This document shows positions 25,161-33,691 of a DNA stretch of 42,135 bases, piece after piece. Origin of the DNA: Planctomycetota bacterium (GTDB lineage Bacteria > Planctomycetota > Phycisphaerae > Sedimentisphaerales > Anaerohalosphaeraceae). The stretch spans positions 1-42,135 of the forward strand of contig VGXU01000019.1 of the NCBI GenBank assembly GCA_016873215.1, read 5' to 3'. The translations under genes were made by a program, and so were the position numbers. The notes under the pieces were generated by a model. That model was not told where the DNA came from. It did not search any database and saw only the letters and a list, made by a program, of their open reading frames with translations. Position 1 is the first letter of the stretch; each line of letters begins with the position of its first letter.

Positions 25161-25217
25161 ATTTCCTGTCCACATCAATCTCACATAAATATAAAATGAA
25201 ACTTGGAAACAGGAAAT
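25161..25217. repeat. Inverted repeat in the gltX leader
   Basis: ATTTCCTGT at 25161-25169 and ACAGGAAAT at 25209-25217 are perfect 9-base arms separated by 39 bases. It lies between the candidate gltX promoter and the start codon, so it could fold in the mRNA leader. It does not match a T-box. Confidence 0.35.
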
Positions 25218-25316
25218 TGATGATACGCACTGCTATTGCCGTGGTTTCCAGCCGGCCCGACTAAAATGACAGACCTGACGCGCTTTCGTTTGTATCACGG
25301 CTTGCAACCGGGCCGT

Positions 25317-25344
25317 ATTATACACCCTAACAAATGCCGAACAA
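25317..25344 (-). promoter_or_regulatory. Candidate promoter for the gltX operon
   Basis: On the minus strand a perfect TATAAT (25322-25317) lies 16 bases after TTGTTC (25344-25339). The leader would be about 255 bases. Confidence 0.4.
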
Positions 25345-25375
25345 GTGAAAAATCAAAAAATTTTAAAAAATTTTT

Positions 25376-25513
25376 ATGCCGGGTATCTTCAGTAATTTCT
25401 TTAATTCTGTCCAGTATAATGGCGGTACTGCCCAAACGATTCTATACGATGCCAACGGCAATATGACCCAACTGGGCAATAAAGTCTTTACGTATGACGG
25501 CCGGGGCCTATGA
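25376..25513 (+). pseudogene. RHS/YD-repeat protein fragment
   Basis: A 45-codon frame contains TILYDANGNMTQLGNKVFTY followed by DGRG and a stop. YDANGN and the FTYDGRG that follows are hallmark YD-repeat residues of RHS-type surface or toxin proteins, normally hundreds to thousands of residues long. No continuation is seen on either side, so this is a remnant. It lies in a gene-poor stretch (25056-25883) that probably records a deletion or recombination event. Confidence 0.7.
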
Positions 25514-25630
25514 TAACGGCGGTGGATTCTTCGGTGAGTCCGGAGATTTTGTCGGTGAGTTTCGCCGCTTGTTCAGCAAGGTCGGCAATTTGATGCTTAT
25601 AGAATGGCTCTTTTGGGGAAGTCAATTTTC
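25488..25630 (-). pseudogene. Coding-like fragment opposite and beside the RHS remnant
   Basis: The minus strand reads FPKEPFYKHQIADLAEQAAK and then LTDKISGLTEESTAV before stopping at 25488. This amphipathic, heptad-like pattern looks like a helix of a real protein and does not resemble noise, but has no start codon or ribosome site. It may be the tail of a gene lost to rearrangement. Confidence 0.35.
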
Positions 25631-25883
25631 GTTCTCAAGCGATTTAACCTGATTATTATCCGGCGGTCGCGGCCCCCAGATCGAGAGAAATCGGGAATTT
25701 TTCTTGCCTCCACACCGAGCACGCAATAATGTTAAAAATAGTGAAAAAAGTGGGTATTGAAAATTGGGTGCGTTACCCAACCCCGACATGTCGGAACTAA
25801 AATACCCATGAACGATTGCCATTTTTTTAACCGTATGAATAGAAAGTGTCAGATCACACTCAACACGATTGCGAGGGAAACGT

Positions 25884-27443
25884 ATGGCATACCACCACTC
25901 ACACTGTGCGAAGAAAACCTGCTCCTGCTGCACATCAAAAAGCTGTCATCAATTGAGTCGAAGAGATTTTATGGCCGCTGCAGGGATGGGTCTGGCGGCC
26001 GCGGCCATCGGCGGTTCTGCTCTGAGTTCCATCGCAGGGGCCATGGGCAAGGAAGACTATCTTCCCCTGGCCGGGCGAAAATTGATTGTCCAGCCTGTCC
26101 TGGCAGTTGGCCTCTCTGAGCGGAGGGAAAAAACATCGTGGCGTCCCTGGGGCGGTTTTCACACCCAGCAGGATATTACCGATGAACAGCAGCGCATTGG
26201 AAAAGAATTAGATGGACTTGCCGGCAAGGCGGAATTCGGGCTGGAGATTCGTCCTCTGATTACCCTGAACGATAAAAACAAGGCCGTCGAGGTCGCAAAA
26301 CAGGATCATGACCTGCTTGTGATTTATGCGGCCACATCCTGGGTAGATGTCCTCGAAGCTCTGACCAATCCGGCCAAGTGGACGATGTTGTTTGTCCGGC
26401 ATAATTCCGGGCCGGTCTATCTGTGGTACGAAATCGCACATAACCGCTACCTGCGCAAAACCGTGGACCCATTCGGCCAGCCGGGGGTGAGCTCTCAGGA
26501 TGTGGTGGTCGATAGTACCGATGAAATGCTCTGGCGGATGCGGGCACTGTACGGGCTGAAAAATACCCTCGGCAAAAAAATGGTCTGTATCGGCGGAGCG
26601 TCAGGCTGGGGTGTTGGTGGACAAAAAGCGCCGGATATCGCAAAAAATCTATGGAAAATGGATTTACAGTCCGTCGATTACCCCGCCCTTCAAACTCTGA
26701 TCAACAAAGCCCGCCAGGATACTGAATTAGTCAAGCGGTGCAATGACGAGGCAGCAAAACTCCTGAAACAAAACGGCGTTTCCATCGACACCAATCCGGA
26801 ATTTCTGGGCAAGTCCTTTTTGCTGACCCAGGTATTTAAGGAATTGATGCAGCAGTCCGGGACTGATGCCATTACCGTCAATAACTGCATGGGGACCATT
26901 ATGGGGGCTTCGGAAACCACGGCATGTATGCCGCTGAGTCTGCTCAATGACACGGGTTTTTCGGCGTACTGCGAATCGGACTTTGTGGCCATCCCGTCAG
27001 GGCTGCTTCTCCATTATATCTCGTCTAAGCCGATATTCTTCAATGATCCGACCTATCCGCATGACAGTATGGTTACGCTGGCTCATTGCACCGGCCCGCG
27101 GAAAATGGATGGGCAGAACCTCGAACCCGTGAAAATCCTGACCCATTTCGAGTCAGACTATGGTGCGGCTCCCAAAGTGGAAATGAAACTGGGACAGAAA
27201 ATCACCGTCATTGACCCCGATTTCGACAGCAAACAGCACCTTGGTTTTGAAGGGGAGATTATTGACAATCCGTTCCTCGATATCTGCCGGACACAAATAG
27301 ACGTTCGGATCAAGGGCAGTGTCGATACGCTTAATGAACAAACGCGGGGATTCCACTGGAACGTATGTTATGGCAATTATCTGAAAGAGTATGGCTATGC
27401 TTTGCGCAAGGTCGGGATGAACTGGCTGAACCTGAGTGTGTAG
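25884..27443 (+). CDS. Tat-exported protein with fucose/arabinose-isomerase-like fold
   Basis: The 519-residue protein has a Tat signal: SRRDFMAAAGMGLAAAAIGG at residues 25-44, cut near residue 55. The segment before it is odd, with five cysteines (C8, C13, C15, C16, C21) and histidines H4, H5, H7, H22. The mature part resembles the sugar-isomerase-like fold: a first half with repeated alpha/beta units, then DAITVNCMG-like NNCMGTIMG, LLNDTGFSAYCESD, FFNDPTYPHD and LAHCTGPRKMDG, all close to the active-site region of L-fucose and L-arabinose isomerase relatives. Real substrate unknown. The ATG at 25884 has GAGGGA upstream. Export by Tat suggests a folded or metal-containing enzyme. tatC lies at the window start. 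Confidence 0.8.
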   Translation: MAYHHSHCAKKTCSCCTSKSCHQLSRRDFMAAAGMGLAAAAIGGSALSSIAGAMGKEDYLPLAGRKLIVQPVLAVGLSERREKTSWRPWGGFHTQQDITDEQQRIGKELDGLAGKAEFGLEIRPLITLNDKNKAVEVAKQDHDLLVIYAATSWVDVLEALTNPAKWTMLFVRHNSGPVYLWYEIAHNRYLRKTVDPFGQPGVSSQDVVVDSTDEMLWRMRALYGLKNTLGKKMVCIGGASGWGVGGQKAPDIAKNLWKMDLQSVDYPALQTLINKARQDTELVKRCNDEAAKLLKQNGVSIDTNPEFLGKSFLLTQVFKELMQQSGTDAITVNNCMGTIMGASETTACMPLSLLNDTGFSAYCESDFVAIPSGLLLHYISSKPIFFNDPTYPHDSMVTLAHCTGPRKMDGQNLEPVKILTHFESDYGAAPKVEMKLGQKITVIDPDFDSKQHLGFEGEIIDNPFLDICRTQIDVRIKGSVDTLNEQTRGFHWNVCYGNYLKEYGYALRKVGMNWLNLSV

Positions 27444-27478
27444 TACTGCAACGCTATTTGGCATCGGATTTCTTTTAA

Positions 27479-27508
27479 GAATCCGAAGCAAATCAAAAAT
27501 TCGGATTC
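27479..27508. terminator. Hairpin between convergent genes
   Basis: GAATCCGAA at 27479-27487 and TTCGGATTC at 27500-27508 form a 9-bp stem with a 12-base loop in the gap before the convergent cysK gene. There is no clear T-tract. Confidence 0.5.
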
Positions 27509-27584
27509 CACAACGGGTTTTGTCATTCTATATTATACTATGTATCGCAGCAGTACTATTCTTAATCCAGAAGAACCGAATTTT

Positions 27585-28523
27585 TTACGGTGGACACTGG
27601 GCACAAACGGAGCGGAACAGTGCCGTACTCAGATACCGGTCTCCCCGGTCGGTGATAAGAGTGACTACAGTGCCGCTTGTCATCTGTGCCGCCAGCCTTG
27701 CCGCCCCAGCCACCGCCGCCCCGCTGGACATCCCCGCGAAAATCCCCTCCTCAGTCGCCAGCCGGCGCGTCATCTCGAAGGCATCGGCGTCATTCATCGC
27801 CATCACGTCATCCAGCCGGCCGCGTTCATACACATCCGGTTTGATTGACTCAGACATATTCTTAAGCCCCTGAATCGAATGGCCCACCACAGGCTCCACG
27901 CCGACAATACGCACCGAAGGCTTTTTCTCCTTGAGATAGTGCGAAATCCCCATCAGCGTCCCCGTCGTTCCCATTCCCGTGGTAAAAACATCAATATCGC
28001 CGCCGGTCTGCTCCCATATTTCCGGGCCGGTGGTTTCGTAATGCGAACGCGGATTATCCGGATTGACAAACTGATTGGGCATAAAATATGTTTCAGGTTC
28101 CTGTTCCAGCAATTCGTGAGCCTTGCGAATAGCCCCATCCGTCCCCTGCTTGGGACACGTCACGACCACTTCGGCCCCCATCGCCTCCAGAATCATCTTG
28201 CGTTCCGAGCTGACGCATCCCGGCAGCGCCAGTTTGATTTTGTATCCCTTGGCTGCGGCAATCATCGCAAGTGCAATGCCTGTGTTGCCGCTGGTCGGCT
28301 CCAGAATCGTCATCCCCCGATGCAGTTTCCCGGCCTTCTCGGCGCCATTGATCATATACAGCGCCGGCCGGTCCTTCACCGACCCGCCCGGATTGCAGCA
28401 TTCTAATTTTACCAGCAGCCGGACTCGCGGATTGGGATTGACCCGCTTGAGTTCCACAATCGGCGTATTGCCAATGACTGAAAGTATCAAAGCCTGCTCC
28501 TTATTCTTATATCGCGTCGCCAT
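27585..28523 (-). CDS. cysK: Cysteine synthase (O-acetylserine/O-phosphoserine sulfhydrylase family)
   Basis: This 312-residue PLP enzyme makes cysteine from an activated serine and sulfide. The PLP lysine is in GGSVKDRPA, the substrate loop is [12 protein letters not shown], the phosphate cup is [12 protein letters not shown], and the C-terminal [15 protein letters not shown] and [14 protein letters not shown] are conserved. The RYLSTALF ending and [13 protein letters not shown] loop are shared with CysM-like O-phosphoserine enzymes, so the exact substrate is open. The ATG at 28523 has only a weak ribosome site. It is divergent from glnS with 100 bases between. Confidence 0.93.
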   Translation of the reverse strand: MATRYKNKEQALILSVIGNTPIVELKRVNPNPRVRLLVKLECCNPGGSVKDRPALYMINGAEKAGKLHRGMTILEPTSGNTGIALAMIAAAKGYKIKLALPGCVSSERKMILEAMGAEVVVTCPKQGTDGAIRKAHELLEQEPETYFMPNQFVNPDNPRSHYETTGPEIWEQTGGDIDVFTTGMGTTGTLMGISHYLKEKKPSVRIVGVEPVVGHSIQGLKNMSESIKPDVYERGRLDDVMAMNDADAFEMTRRLATEEGIFAGMSSGAAVAGAARLAAQMTSGTVVTLITDRGDRYLSTALFRSVCAQCPP

Positions 28524-28545
28524 CCGACAAAAAACAACGAATCTC

Positions 28546-28574
28546 TGTACAATAAGTGCCGCTTATGGTAAAAT
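28546..28574 (+). promoter_or_regulatory. Candidate promoter for glnS
   Basis: TGTACA at 28546-28551 and TAAAAT at 28569-28574 with a 17-base spacer, giving a leader of about 43 bases. Confidence 0.4.
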
Positions 28575-28623
28575 ACGCCGCCGTGGTTGTCGAGAAGAAT
28601 TTATTTTTCGAAAGTGCGAGAAA

Positions 28624-30330
28624 ATGATGGCAGAACAGGAAAATTCCGCCGCGGACAATACGCCCGAACGGCTGGACTTCATCCGGCAAATCGTCACAGA
28701 CGACAATAAATCCGGAAAATGGAAGAATCGCGTACATACCCGCTTTCCCCCGGAACCCAACGGCTACCTGCACATCGGTCACGCCAAAAGCATCTGCCTG
28801 AATTTCGGCATCGCCGCCGAATTCGGCGGTAAATGCAACCTGCGATTTGACGACACCAACCCCAGCAAGGAAGAACAGGAATACGTCGATTCCATCATTA
28901 ATGACGTTCACTGGATCGGCTGGGATTGGGAAAATCGCCTGTTTTTTGCGTCGGATTATTTCGAGCAAATGTATCAGTGGGCCGTGGAACTGGTCAAAAA
29001 AGGCGCCGCGTACGTCTGCGACCTTAATGGCGACCAGGTCCGTGAACACCGCGGCACACTGACCCAGCCGGGCAAAGAAAGCCCCTACCGCGGCCGCAGC
29101 ATCGCGGAAAATCTCGACCTGCTGGCCCGGATGCGCAAAGGCGAATTCCCGGACGGCTCCAAGACCCTGCGTGCCAAGGCCGACATGGCCTCTCCCAATG
29201 TCAATATGCGCGACCCCATCATGTACCGCATTATGCGCGCCACCCACCACCGCACCGGCGACGACTGGTGTATCTACCCGACTTACGACTGGTCCCACGG
29301 CCTGGAAGACTCCATCGAAGGCATTACCCATTCGATTTGCACACTCGAATTTGAAAATCATCGGCCGCTGTATGACTGGTTCCTCGATCAACTTGGTATT
29401 TACCACCCGCAGCAAATCGAATTTGCCCGCCTGAACCTGACCTATACCGTCATGAGCAAACGCAAACTCCTGCAATTGGTCAAAGACAATTACGTTAACG
29501 GCTGGGATGATCCGCGAATGCCAACCATTTCCGGCATGCGCCGCCGCGGTTTCAGCCCCGCCGGCATCCGCAATTTCTGCAAGGTCATCGGCATCAACAA
29601 ATTCAATAGCACGGTCGATTTCGCCCTGCTGGAACATTGTATCCGCGAAGACTTGAACAAAACCGCGCCGCGGGTAATGGCCGTGCTTAATCCGCTCAAA
29701 ATCGTCATCACCAACTACCCTGACGGCCAGGTGGAGTGGCTGGACGCGGTCAATAATCCCGAAGACGCCGCCGCCGGGACACGCAAAGTCCCCTTCTCGA
29801 AGGTGTTGTATATCGAGCAGGAAGATTTTATGGAAACCCCGCCGAGCAAATTTTTCCGGCTGGCTCCCGGCCGTGAAGTCCGTCTGCGCTACGCCTATTT
29901 CATCAAGTGTGAAAAGGCAATCAAAGACGCCGCCGGCAATATCGCGGAATTGCATTGTACGTATGACCCCGCGACGCGCGGCGGCGATGCCCCCGACGGC
30001 CGCAAGGTCAAGGCGACGCTGCATTGGGTCGCCGATTCCAACGCCCTCGATGCGGAAGTCCGCCTGTACGACCATTTATTTACAAAAGAAAACCCGGAAG
30101 ACACCGCCGAAGATGAACATTTCACCGCCAATCTGAACCCCGGCTCATTACGGGTTTTGACCGGCTGCAAGGTGGAACCACATGTGAAGGATACGAAGGT
30201 TTTTGATCGCTGGCAGTTCGAGCGGATGGGTTATTTCTGCACCGACGCGGACAGCAAGCCTGGCAAGCTGGTTTTCAACCGCACCCTGACCCTCAAAGAC
30301 ACCTGGGCCAAAATCCAAAAGAAAGTATAA
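28624..30330 (+). CDS. glnS: Glutaminyl-tRNA synthetase
   Basis: GlnRS charges tRNA-Gln directly, instead of the GatCAB route. The 568-residue protein shows the class I motif [20 protein letters not shown], the FDDTNP motif, [11 protein letters not shown] as [15 protein letters not shown] and the two-part beta-barrel anticodon domain at about 350-560 with [19 protein letters not shown]. Length matches bacterial GlnRS. Bacterial glnS is patchy and thought to have come from eukaryotes, but is common in this lineage. Two ATG codons lie in tandem at 28624 and 28627; GCGAG is a weak ribosome site. The upstream frame is open but contains antisense cysK sequence and is not part of the gene. It is convergent with the TauE-like gene. 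Confidence 0.96.
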   Translation: MMAEQENSAADNTPERLDFIRQIVTDDNKSGKWKNRVHTRFPPEPNGYLHIGHAKSICLNFGIAAEFGGKCNLRFDDTNPSKEEQEYVDSIINDVHWIGWDWENRLFFASDYFEQMYQWAVELVKKGAAYVCDLNGDQVREHRGTLTQPGKESPYRGRSIAENLDLLARMRKGEFPDGSKTLRAKADMASPNVNMRDPIMYRIMRATHHRTGDDWCIYPTYDWSHGLEDSIEGITHSICTLEFENHRPLYDWFLDQLGIYHPQQIEFARLNLTYTVMSKRKLLQLVKDNYVNGWDDPRMPTISGMRRRGFSPAGIRNFCKVIGINKFNSTVDFALLEHCIREDLNKTAPRVMAVLNPLKIVITNYPDGQVEWLDAVNNPEDAAAGTRKVPFSKVLYIEQEDFMETPPSKFFRLAPGREVRLRYAYFIKCEKAIKDAAGNIAELHCTYDPATRGGDAPDGRKVKATLHWVADSNALDAEVRLYDHLFTKENPEDTAEDEHFTANLNPGSLRVLTGCKVEPHVKDTKVFDRWQFERMGYFCTDADSKPGKLVFNRTLTLKDTWAKIQKKV

Positions 30331-30362
30331 GCAATTTCGCCGGCGGCAAAGCGACCGGGTTG

Positions 30363-30728
30363 TCATTTGGTGAAAATCATTTTCAGTGCGACCAGCAGCA
30401 ATATGCCGCCGAAAATTTTCCGAAGCATCGCTTCGGGAATCGCCGTGGCAAAATTGGCGCCGAGTACACTGCCCGCCACAAACCCGATGCAGATAATCGT
30501 TGCTGCTTTTAAATCGACAAAACCTGCCTTGTAATATGCCCATGCTGCCAGCAGGCCGATGGGCGGCACCATCAATGCCAGCGTCGTACCCTGAGCCGTG
30601 TGCTGTGAGAATCCAAACAAAATCACCAGCGCCGGAACAATAATAATTCCGCCGCCGATACCGATAAGGCCGCTTAGCATCCCCGCCATGACGCCAACCA
30701 CCAGAAACAGAAACACCTGCATAGACAT
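30363..30728 (-). CDS. TauE/SafE-family membrane permease, half-size
   Basis: This 121-residue membrane protein has four hydrophobic helices and the family signature GMLSGLIGIGGGIIIVPALV near residue 15, with the second half QGTTLALMVPPIGLLAAWAYYK and the ending FGGILLLVALKMIF. Many TauE/SafE proteins are about 250 residues with two copies of this unit; half-size members like this one are known and probably pair up. The family moves sulfite, sulfonates or similar organic anions. I start at the ATG at 30728 because GGAAGGG lies 7-13 bases upstream. It follows trpC by 51 bases and may share its transcript; substrate unknown. Confidence 0.88.
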   Translation of the reverse strand: MSMQVFLFLVVGVMAGMLSGLIGIGGGIIIVPALVILFGFSQHTAQGTTLALMVPPIGLLAAWAYYKAGFVDLKAATIICIGFVAGSVLGANFATAIPEAMLRKIFGGILLLVALKMIFTK

Positions 30729-30779
30729 CCGATTCATCCCTTCCGAATTAATTTAAGAGCCTCTAAGTATTGCGGCATT

Positions 30780-31583
30780 TCAGCCAAACAATTCGATAAA
30801 CTTCTCCTCGATATCGGGACTTTCGCAAAGCGTCTGGCCGATAAGCACGGCGCCAACGCCGATGCGAATAAATTTTTCCACGTCCTGCCGGGTCTTAATA
30901 CCGCTCTCGGCCACAAGCTGTCTCTTGTCATCCACAAATTCCGCCAGACGGGACGTGGTATTGATATCGACTTTCATCGTACTCAAATTGCGATTGTTGA
31001 TGCCCAGAATGACATAATGTTTTTGCGGAAAATCCAGCAGACTGCGTACCTTCAGCAGTGTATCGGCGTCGTGCGATTCCAGCAAAACCGTCAGCGTCAG
31101 TTCGTTGGCCAGAATCAGCAAATCCATCAGCAGGCCCGTCGGCATCGCCTCGGTTATCAGCAAAATCGCGTCCGCCCCTGCCGCACGCGCCTCATAGACC
31201 TGGTAAGGATTGATAATAAAATCCTTGCGCAGCACCGGAACGGACACCGCCTCCTTGACCGCCGTCAGGTACTCCAATTTACCCTGAAAATATTTCTCAT
31301 CCGTCAAAACGCTGATGGCGTCGGCGCCGCACCGTTCATAAATCTGCGAGATAGCCGCCGCGTCAAAATCCTCGCGAATCACCCCCGCCGAAGGCGACGC
31401 CTTTTTGACCTCCGCGATGACATTCAGCCCGCGAGGGTTGATTTTTGTCACGGCCTTATAAAAATTCCGGCACTTCGGCATTGCCGCCGCCTTATCCTGC
31501 AGCGACTCGATGGATATTTCTTTTTTGCGTGCCTGTACTTCCTGTACCTTGTCGCGGATAATCTGAACGAGGATATTATTCAC
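30780..31583 (-). CDS. trpC: Indole-3-glycerol-phosphate synthase
   Basis: TrpC closes the indole ring in tryptophan synthesis, converting CdRP to indole-3-glycerol phosphate in the cytoplasm. The 267-residue protein is a TIM barrel with KVQEVQARKK at the start, the phosphate- and substrate-contact AEVKKASPSAGVIREDF, VLRKDFIINPYQVYEARAAGADA, LGINNRNLSTMKVD, LVAESGI and GVGAVLIGQTL. The start is a GTG at 31583, preceded by GAGGAG; the open frame further upstream is not protein-like. No other trp genes are nearby, so the pathway genes are scattered here. It is preceded by the DUF1844 gene (148-base gap). Confidence 0.95.
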   Translation of the reverse strand: MNNILVQIIRDKVQEVQARKKEISIESLQDKAAAMPKCRNFYKAVTKINPRGLNVIAEVKKASPSAGVIREDFDAAAISQIYERCGADAISVLTDEKYFQGKLEYLTAVKEAVSVPVLRKDFIINPYQVYEARAAGADAILLITEAMPTGLLMDLLILANELTLTVLLESHDADTLLKVRSLLDFPQKHYVILGINNRNLSTMKVDINTTSRLAEFVDDKRQLVAESGIKTRQDVEKFIRIGVGAVLIGQTLCESPDIEEKFIELFG

Positions 31584-31731
31584 GTGACTTGACTCCTCTG
31601 GCTTTGAAAAAAGTATAGTTAAATACCCCATCCGCCTCGGCGGTGCGATATAAATCTGCAATCACCTGCCGTCCATCTGCATATACCTCGCGAGGCGAAT
31701 AACCATGAACACAATTTCCCGTCGACAACAT

Positions 31732-32115
31732 TTATTTGGGTTTCGACAAATTCACAAACAATATCCGCAATTGTCCCAGCGTTCCCTGCAAAAGTTGCTG
31801 TTCCTCGGCAGCCAGATTGCCCTTGCATTTTTGCTCCAGCAGGCTCAGCATATCAATGTGATACCGCGCCGCATCGAGGTCCGGCGCAATTTTCTTGTCC
31901 TTGTCCTCTTTACTCCGAATCAATCCCAGCGCAAAATACGCCTGCGTGGCGAAAAAGGACACCAGTCCCTCAAAATCCGCCGGGGGAAGTTGGGCCTGCT
32001 CTTTGGTTTTCGCCTCCTCTTCGACCTTTTTCTCAAGCACTTCTTTTTCCTTCTGCGCCTGATTTTTCCAGTCTTCGTCGATAATCACTTTCTTGGGTTC
32101 GTTTTGTTCCGCCAT
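31732..32115 (-). CDS. DUF1844 domain protein
   Basis: This 127-residue protein has a charged, coiled first part (KNQAQKEKEVLEKKVEEEAK, about 17-45) and a DUF1844 domain at about 45-120: LPPADFEGLVSFFATQAYFALG, then DLDAARYHIDMLSLLEQKCK and LAAEEQQLLQGTLGQLRILF. The LxxL pattern and size fit the family found in planctomycetes and related groups, whose function is not known. It lies 87 bases after smpB on the same strand. Confidence 0.9.
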   Translation of the reverse strand: MAEQNEPKKVIIDEDWKNQAQKEKEVLEKKVEEEAKTKEQAQLPPADFEGLVSFFATQAYFALGLIRSKEDKDKKIAPDLDAARYHIDMLSLLEQKCKGNLAAEEQQLLQGTLGQLRILFVNLSKPK

Positions 32116-32202
32116 TTTAACCTCGCTGGTTAATGTCTATTATTTTTCCTATCCCGTCGCTGACGCTCCAGGCTTTCTTCTGACTTCTGCATCCTGACTC
32201 CT

Positions 32203-32679
32203 TTATCTAAATTTTTTCATCCGCCTTAAATCCCGCTTCTGGTCTTTGTCCTGGATTTTCTGGCGTTTGTCATATTGCCGTTTACCGCGGGCCAGCGCCA
32301 GTTCACACTTGGCCAGCCCCCGGCTGTTAAAATAAATCCGCAGCGGCACCAGCGTAAATCCCCGCTGGTCGAGTTTTGTGCGGATTTTCTTCAACTGGGC
32401 CTTGTGCAGCAGGAGTTTTCGTTTCCGCATCGGGTCGTGATTGGCGAAATCCGCCGCCTGTTCATACTGAGCGATTTTGCATCCAACCAGCCAGCACTCC
32501 TTGTCGGTCATACGGGCGTAAGCCCCGTCCAGTTCGCACTGTTTATTGCGCAGACTTTTGACCTCTGTCCCGACCAGCAGCATCCCGGCCTCGACCTTCT
32601 CCACCAGCTCAAAATTGAAATAGGCCTTCTTGTTCTGAATCACCGGCCCACCCAGATTTTTTTCCTGCTTTTGTGCCAT
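32203..32679 (-). CDS. smpB: SsrA-binding protein SmpB
   Basis: SmpB binds tmRNA and, with it, rescues ribosomes stalled on broken mRNAs. The 158-residue length, the N-terminal QNKKAYFNFELVEKVEAGM, the RNA-binding VGTEVKSLRNKQCELDGAYAR loop, and the basic tail after ARGKRQYDKRQKIQDKDQKR are all standard. The gene is followed by the DUF1844 gene on the same strand. No tmRNA gene is visible in the window. Nothing is unusual. Confidence 0.97.
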   Translation of the reverse strand: MAQKQEKNLGGPVIQNKKAYFNFELVEKVEAGMLLVGTEVKSLRNKQCELDGAYARMTDKECWLVGCKIAQYEQAADFANHDPMRKRKLLLHKAQLKKIRTKLDQRGFTLVPLRIYFNSRGLAKCELALARGKRQYDKRQKIQDKDQKRDLRRMKKFR

Positions 32680-32764
32680 AAGTAGTTATCATACCGAAAT
32701 TAGCAAAACTTGCAAGGCCGGTTTTGGCTGCCTTGGCGGTGGACGAAGTACACAAAAAAGTGTG

Positions 32765-32770
32765 TATAAT
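32765..32770 (+). promoter_or_regulatory. Perfect -10 box abutting a start codon
   Basis: TATAAT at 32765-32770 ends 7 bases before the ATG at 32778, so the transcript would start at or next to the start codon. No good -35 is seen. Confidence 0.45.
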
Positions 32771-32777
32771 AGAGCGT

Positions 32778-33002
32778 ATGATACAAAAAGTCGTTCACAA
32801 AACCAATCTGCACGATCACAACGAAATTCGGCAGAACCTCGAATACTGGCTGAGCCGGCCCGCCGAAGAACGGGTCGCGGCCGTGGAATTTTATAGAAGG
32901 CAGGTCTATAGAGATATCCCCCGACTTCAAAGAGTGGCTCGAGTTATTAAACGCCAAGAGAGTGGGAAAGAAAACCCGCCCGATATCGAGGCCCTCGAAT
33001 AA
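32778..33002 (+). CDS. Small soluble protein of a nucleotidyltransferase-associated type, orphan
   Basis: The 74-residue protein contains DLEYWLSRP-like NLEYWLSRPAEERVAAVEFY and RDIPRLQRVARVIKR, which I recognise from short bacterial proteins usually encoded directly before a nucleotidyltransferase-like gene in two-gene toxin-antitoxin-type pairs. Here nothing resembling that partner follows; the next 90 bases have no gene, and the downstream gene is on the other strand. There is no ribosome site before the ATG, and a -10 box lies 7 bases upstream, suggesting a leaderless message. Function is unknown and the pair hypothesis is from memory. Confidence 0.65.
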   Translation: MIQKVVHKTNLHDHNEIRQNLEYWLSRPAEERVAAVEFYRRQVYRDIPRLQRVARVIKRQESGKENPPDIEALE

Positions 33003-33095
33003 AAAATCGGACGGCCGGTGGACGGTCAAAACAAAAGGCGAACCCGGCCTTGACCGCCAAGCACGCCTTGATACGCAATACTTGAAAAACCAAAA

Positions 33096-33506
33096 CTACT
33101 TCAAAAGCCGGATTGTCAGCGGGTACTTGTAATCTTTGCCGTCTGCGGCGGCAATCGCCGCAATGATTATGAACACCAGGTCCACAAGCCCAAGCCCAAT
33201 CAGAACAAAAACGCCTATCCCGATGCAAATCAGAAGCGCCGCCACGAGACAGTAAATTGTCATCGAAATCTGAAAATTCAGCGCCTCCCGCCCCTGCGAA
33301 CGGACATATTCATAATCGTCTTTCTTAATCAGCCAGATGACCAGCGGCCCCAGCACATGACCAAATGGAATCCCTATATAAGCCACTAATGCCGCCAGAT
33401 GGCAAAACATCGCCCATTGCTTGGCTTCTTTGGAAAGTGCTGTGACTGGCTGCGCCTCAACAGGCTGCCCCTGTCCCGGCTGATTGGTTTGATTCTGCTC
33501 GTCCAT
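33096..33506 (-). CDS. DUF4870 (Tic20-like) small membrane protein
   Basis: This 136-residue protein has a Gln/Pro-rich N-terminus (about 1-22) and three or four membrane helices: MFCHLAALVAYIG, HVLGPLVIWLIKK, then LNFQISMTIYCLVAALLICIG and LIGLGLVDLVFIIIAAIAAA. The pattern WAMFCHLAAL with GREALNFQIS is characteristic of DUF4870, a family related in fold to Tic20, of unknown function. The ATG at 33506 has GGAGGTAAAAAC upstream. A terminator-like hairpin and a dispersed repeat separate it from the folate gene upstream on the same strand. Confidence 0.9.
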   Translation of the reverse strand: MDEQNQTNQPGQGQPVEAQPVTALSKEAKQWAMFCHLAALVAYIGIPFGHVLGPLVIWLIKKDDYEYVRSQGREALNFQISMTIYCLVAALLICIGIGVFVLIGLGLVDLVFIIIAAIAAADGKDYKYPLTIRLLK

Positions 33507-33583
33507 TGTTTTTACCTCCCTGAAATAAAGGACTCATTTTCCATCAACAAAAACAGTGTAAAAAGTACCCAACCTAAATGCAA

Positions 33584-33610
33584 CAAAAAAATCGGCACCC
33601 ATCGAGTGCC
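33584..33610 (-). terminator. Intrinsic terminator downstream of the folate fusion gene
   Basis: On the minus strand GGCAC and GTGCC form a 5-bp stem with a 7-base loop, followed by GAT and seven T residues. It ends transcripts from the gene at 33692-36148. Confidence 0.6.
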
Positions 33611-33646
33611 CTGATTGTCTCCGACAAGCAGGCTTGATTTCTTTTT

Positions 33647-33676
33647 ATATCTGTGTTATCTGCGGAATCTGTGGTT
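33647..33676. repeat. Dispersed intergenic repeat, ATCTGTG units
   Basis: ATCTGTGTT, ATCTGCGGA and ATCTGTGGT follow each other with a 9-base period. I know near-identical strings (in the reverse sense, ACCACAGATTACGCAGAT) as scattered non-coding repeats in planctomycetes and other phyla. Function unknown. Identification is from memory. Confidence 0.5.
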
Positions 33677-33691
33677 CCGTTTTTTACAACT

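Noticed and set aside
25056-25316. T-box leader before gltX
   Set aside because: No T-box sequence or specifier loop is seen; only an inverted repeat.
28507-30075. A 522-residue open frame antisense to glnS
   Set aside because: It mirrors a strongly conserved GlnRS frame; composition is biased and there is no ribosome site. It is a shadow of GC-rich codon use.
32920-33000. A shifted frame reading DFKEWLELLNAKRVGK, like the start of a nucleotidyltransferase
   Set aside because: It overlaps the real small protein's RLQRVARVIKR codons; the resemblance arises from reading the same bases one frame out. No further nucleotidyltransferase motif follows.
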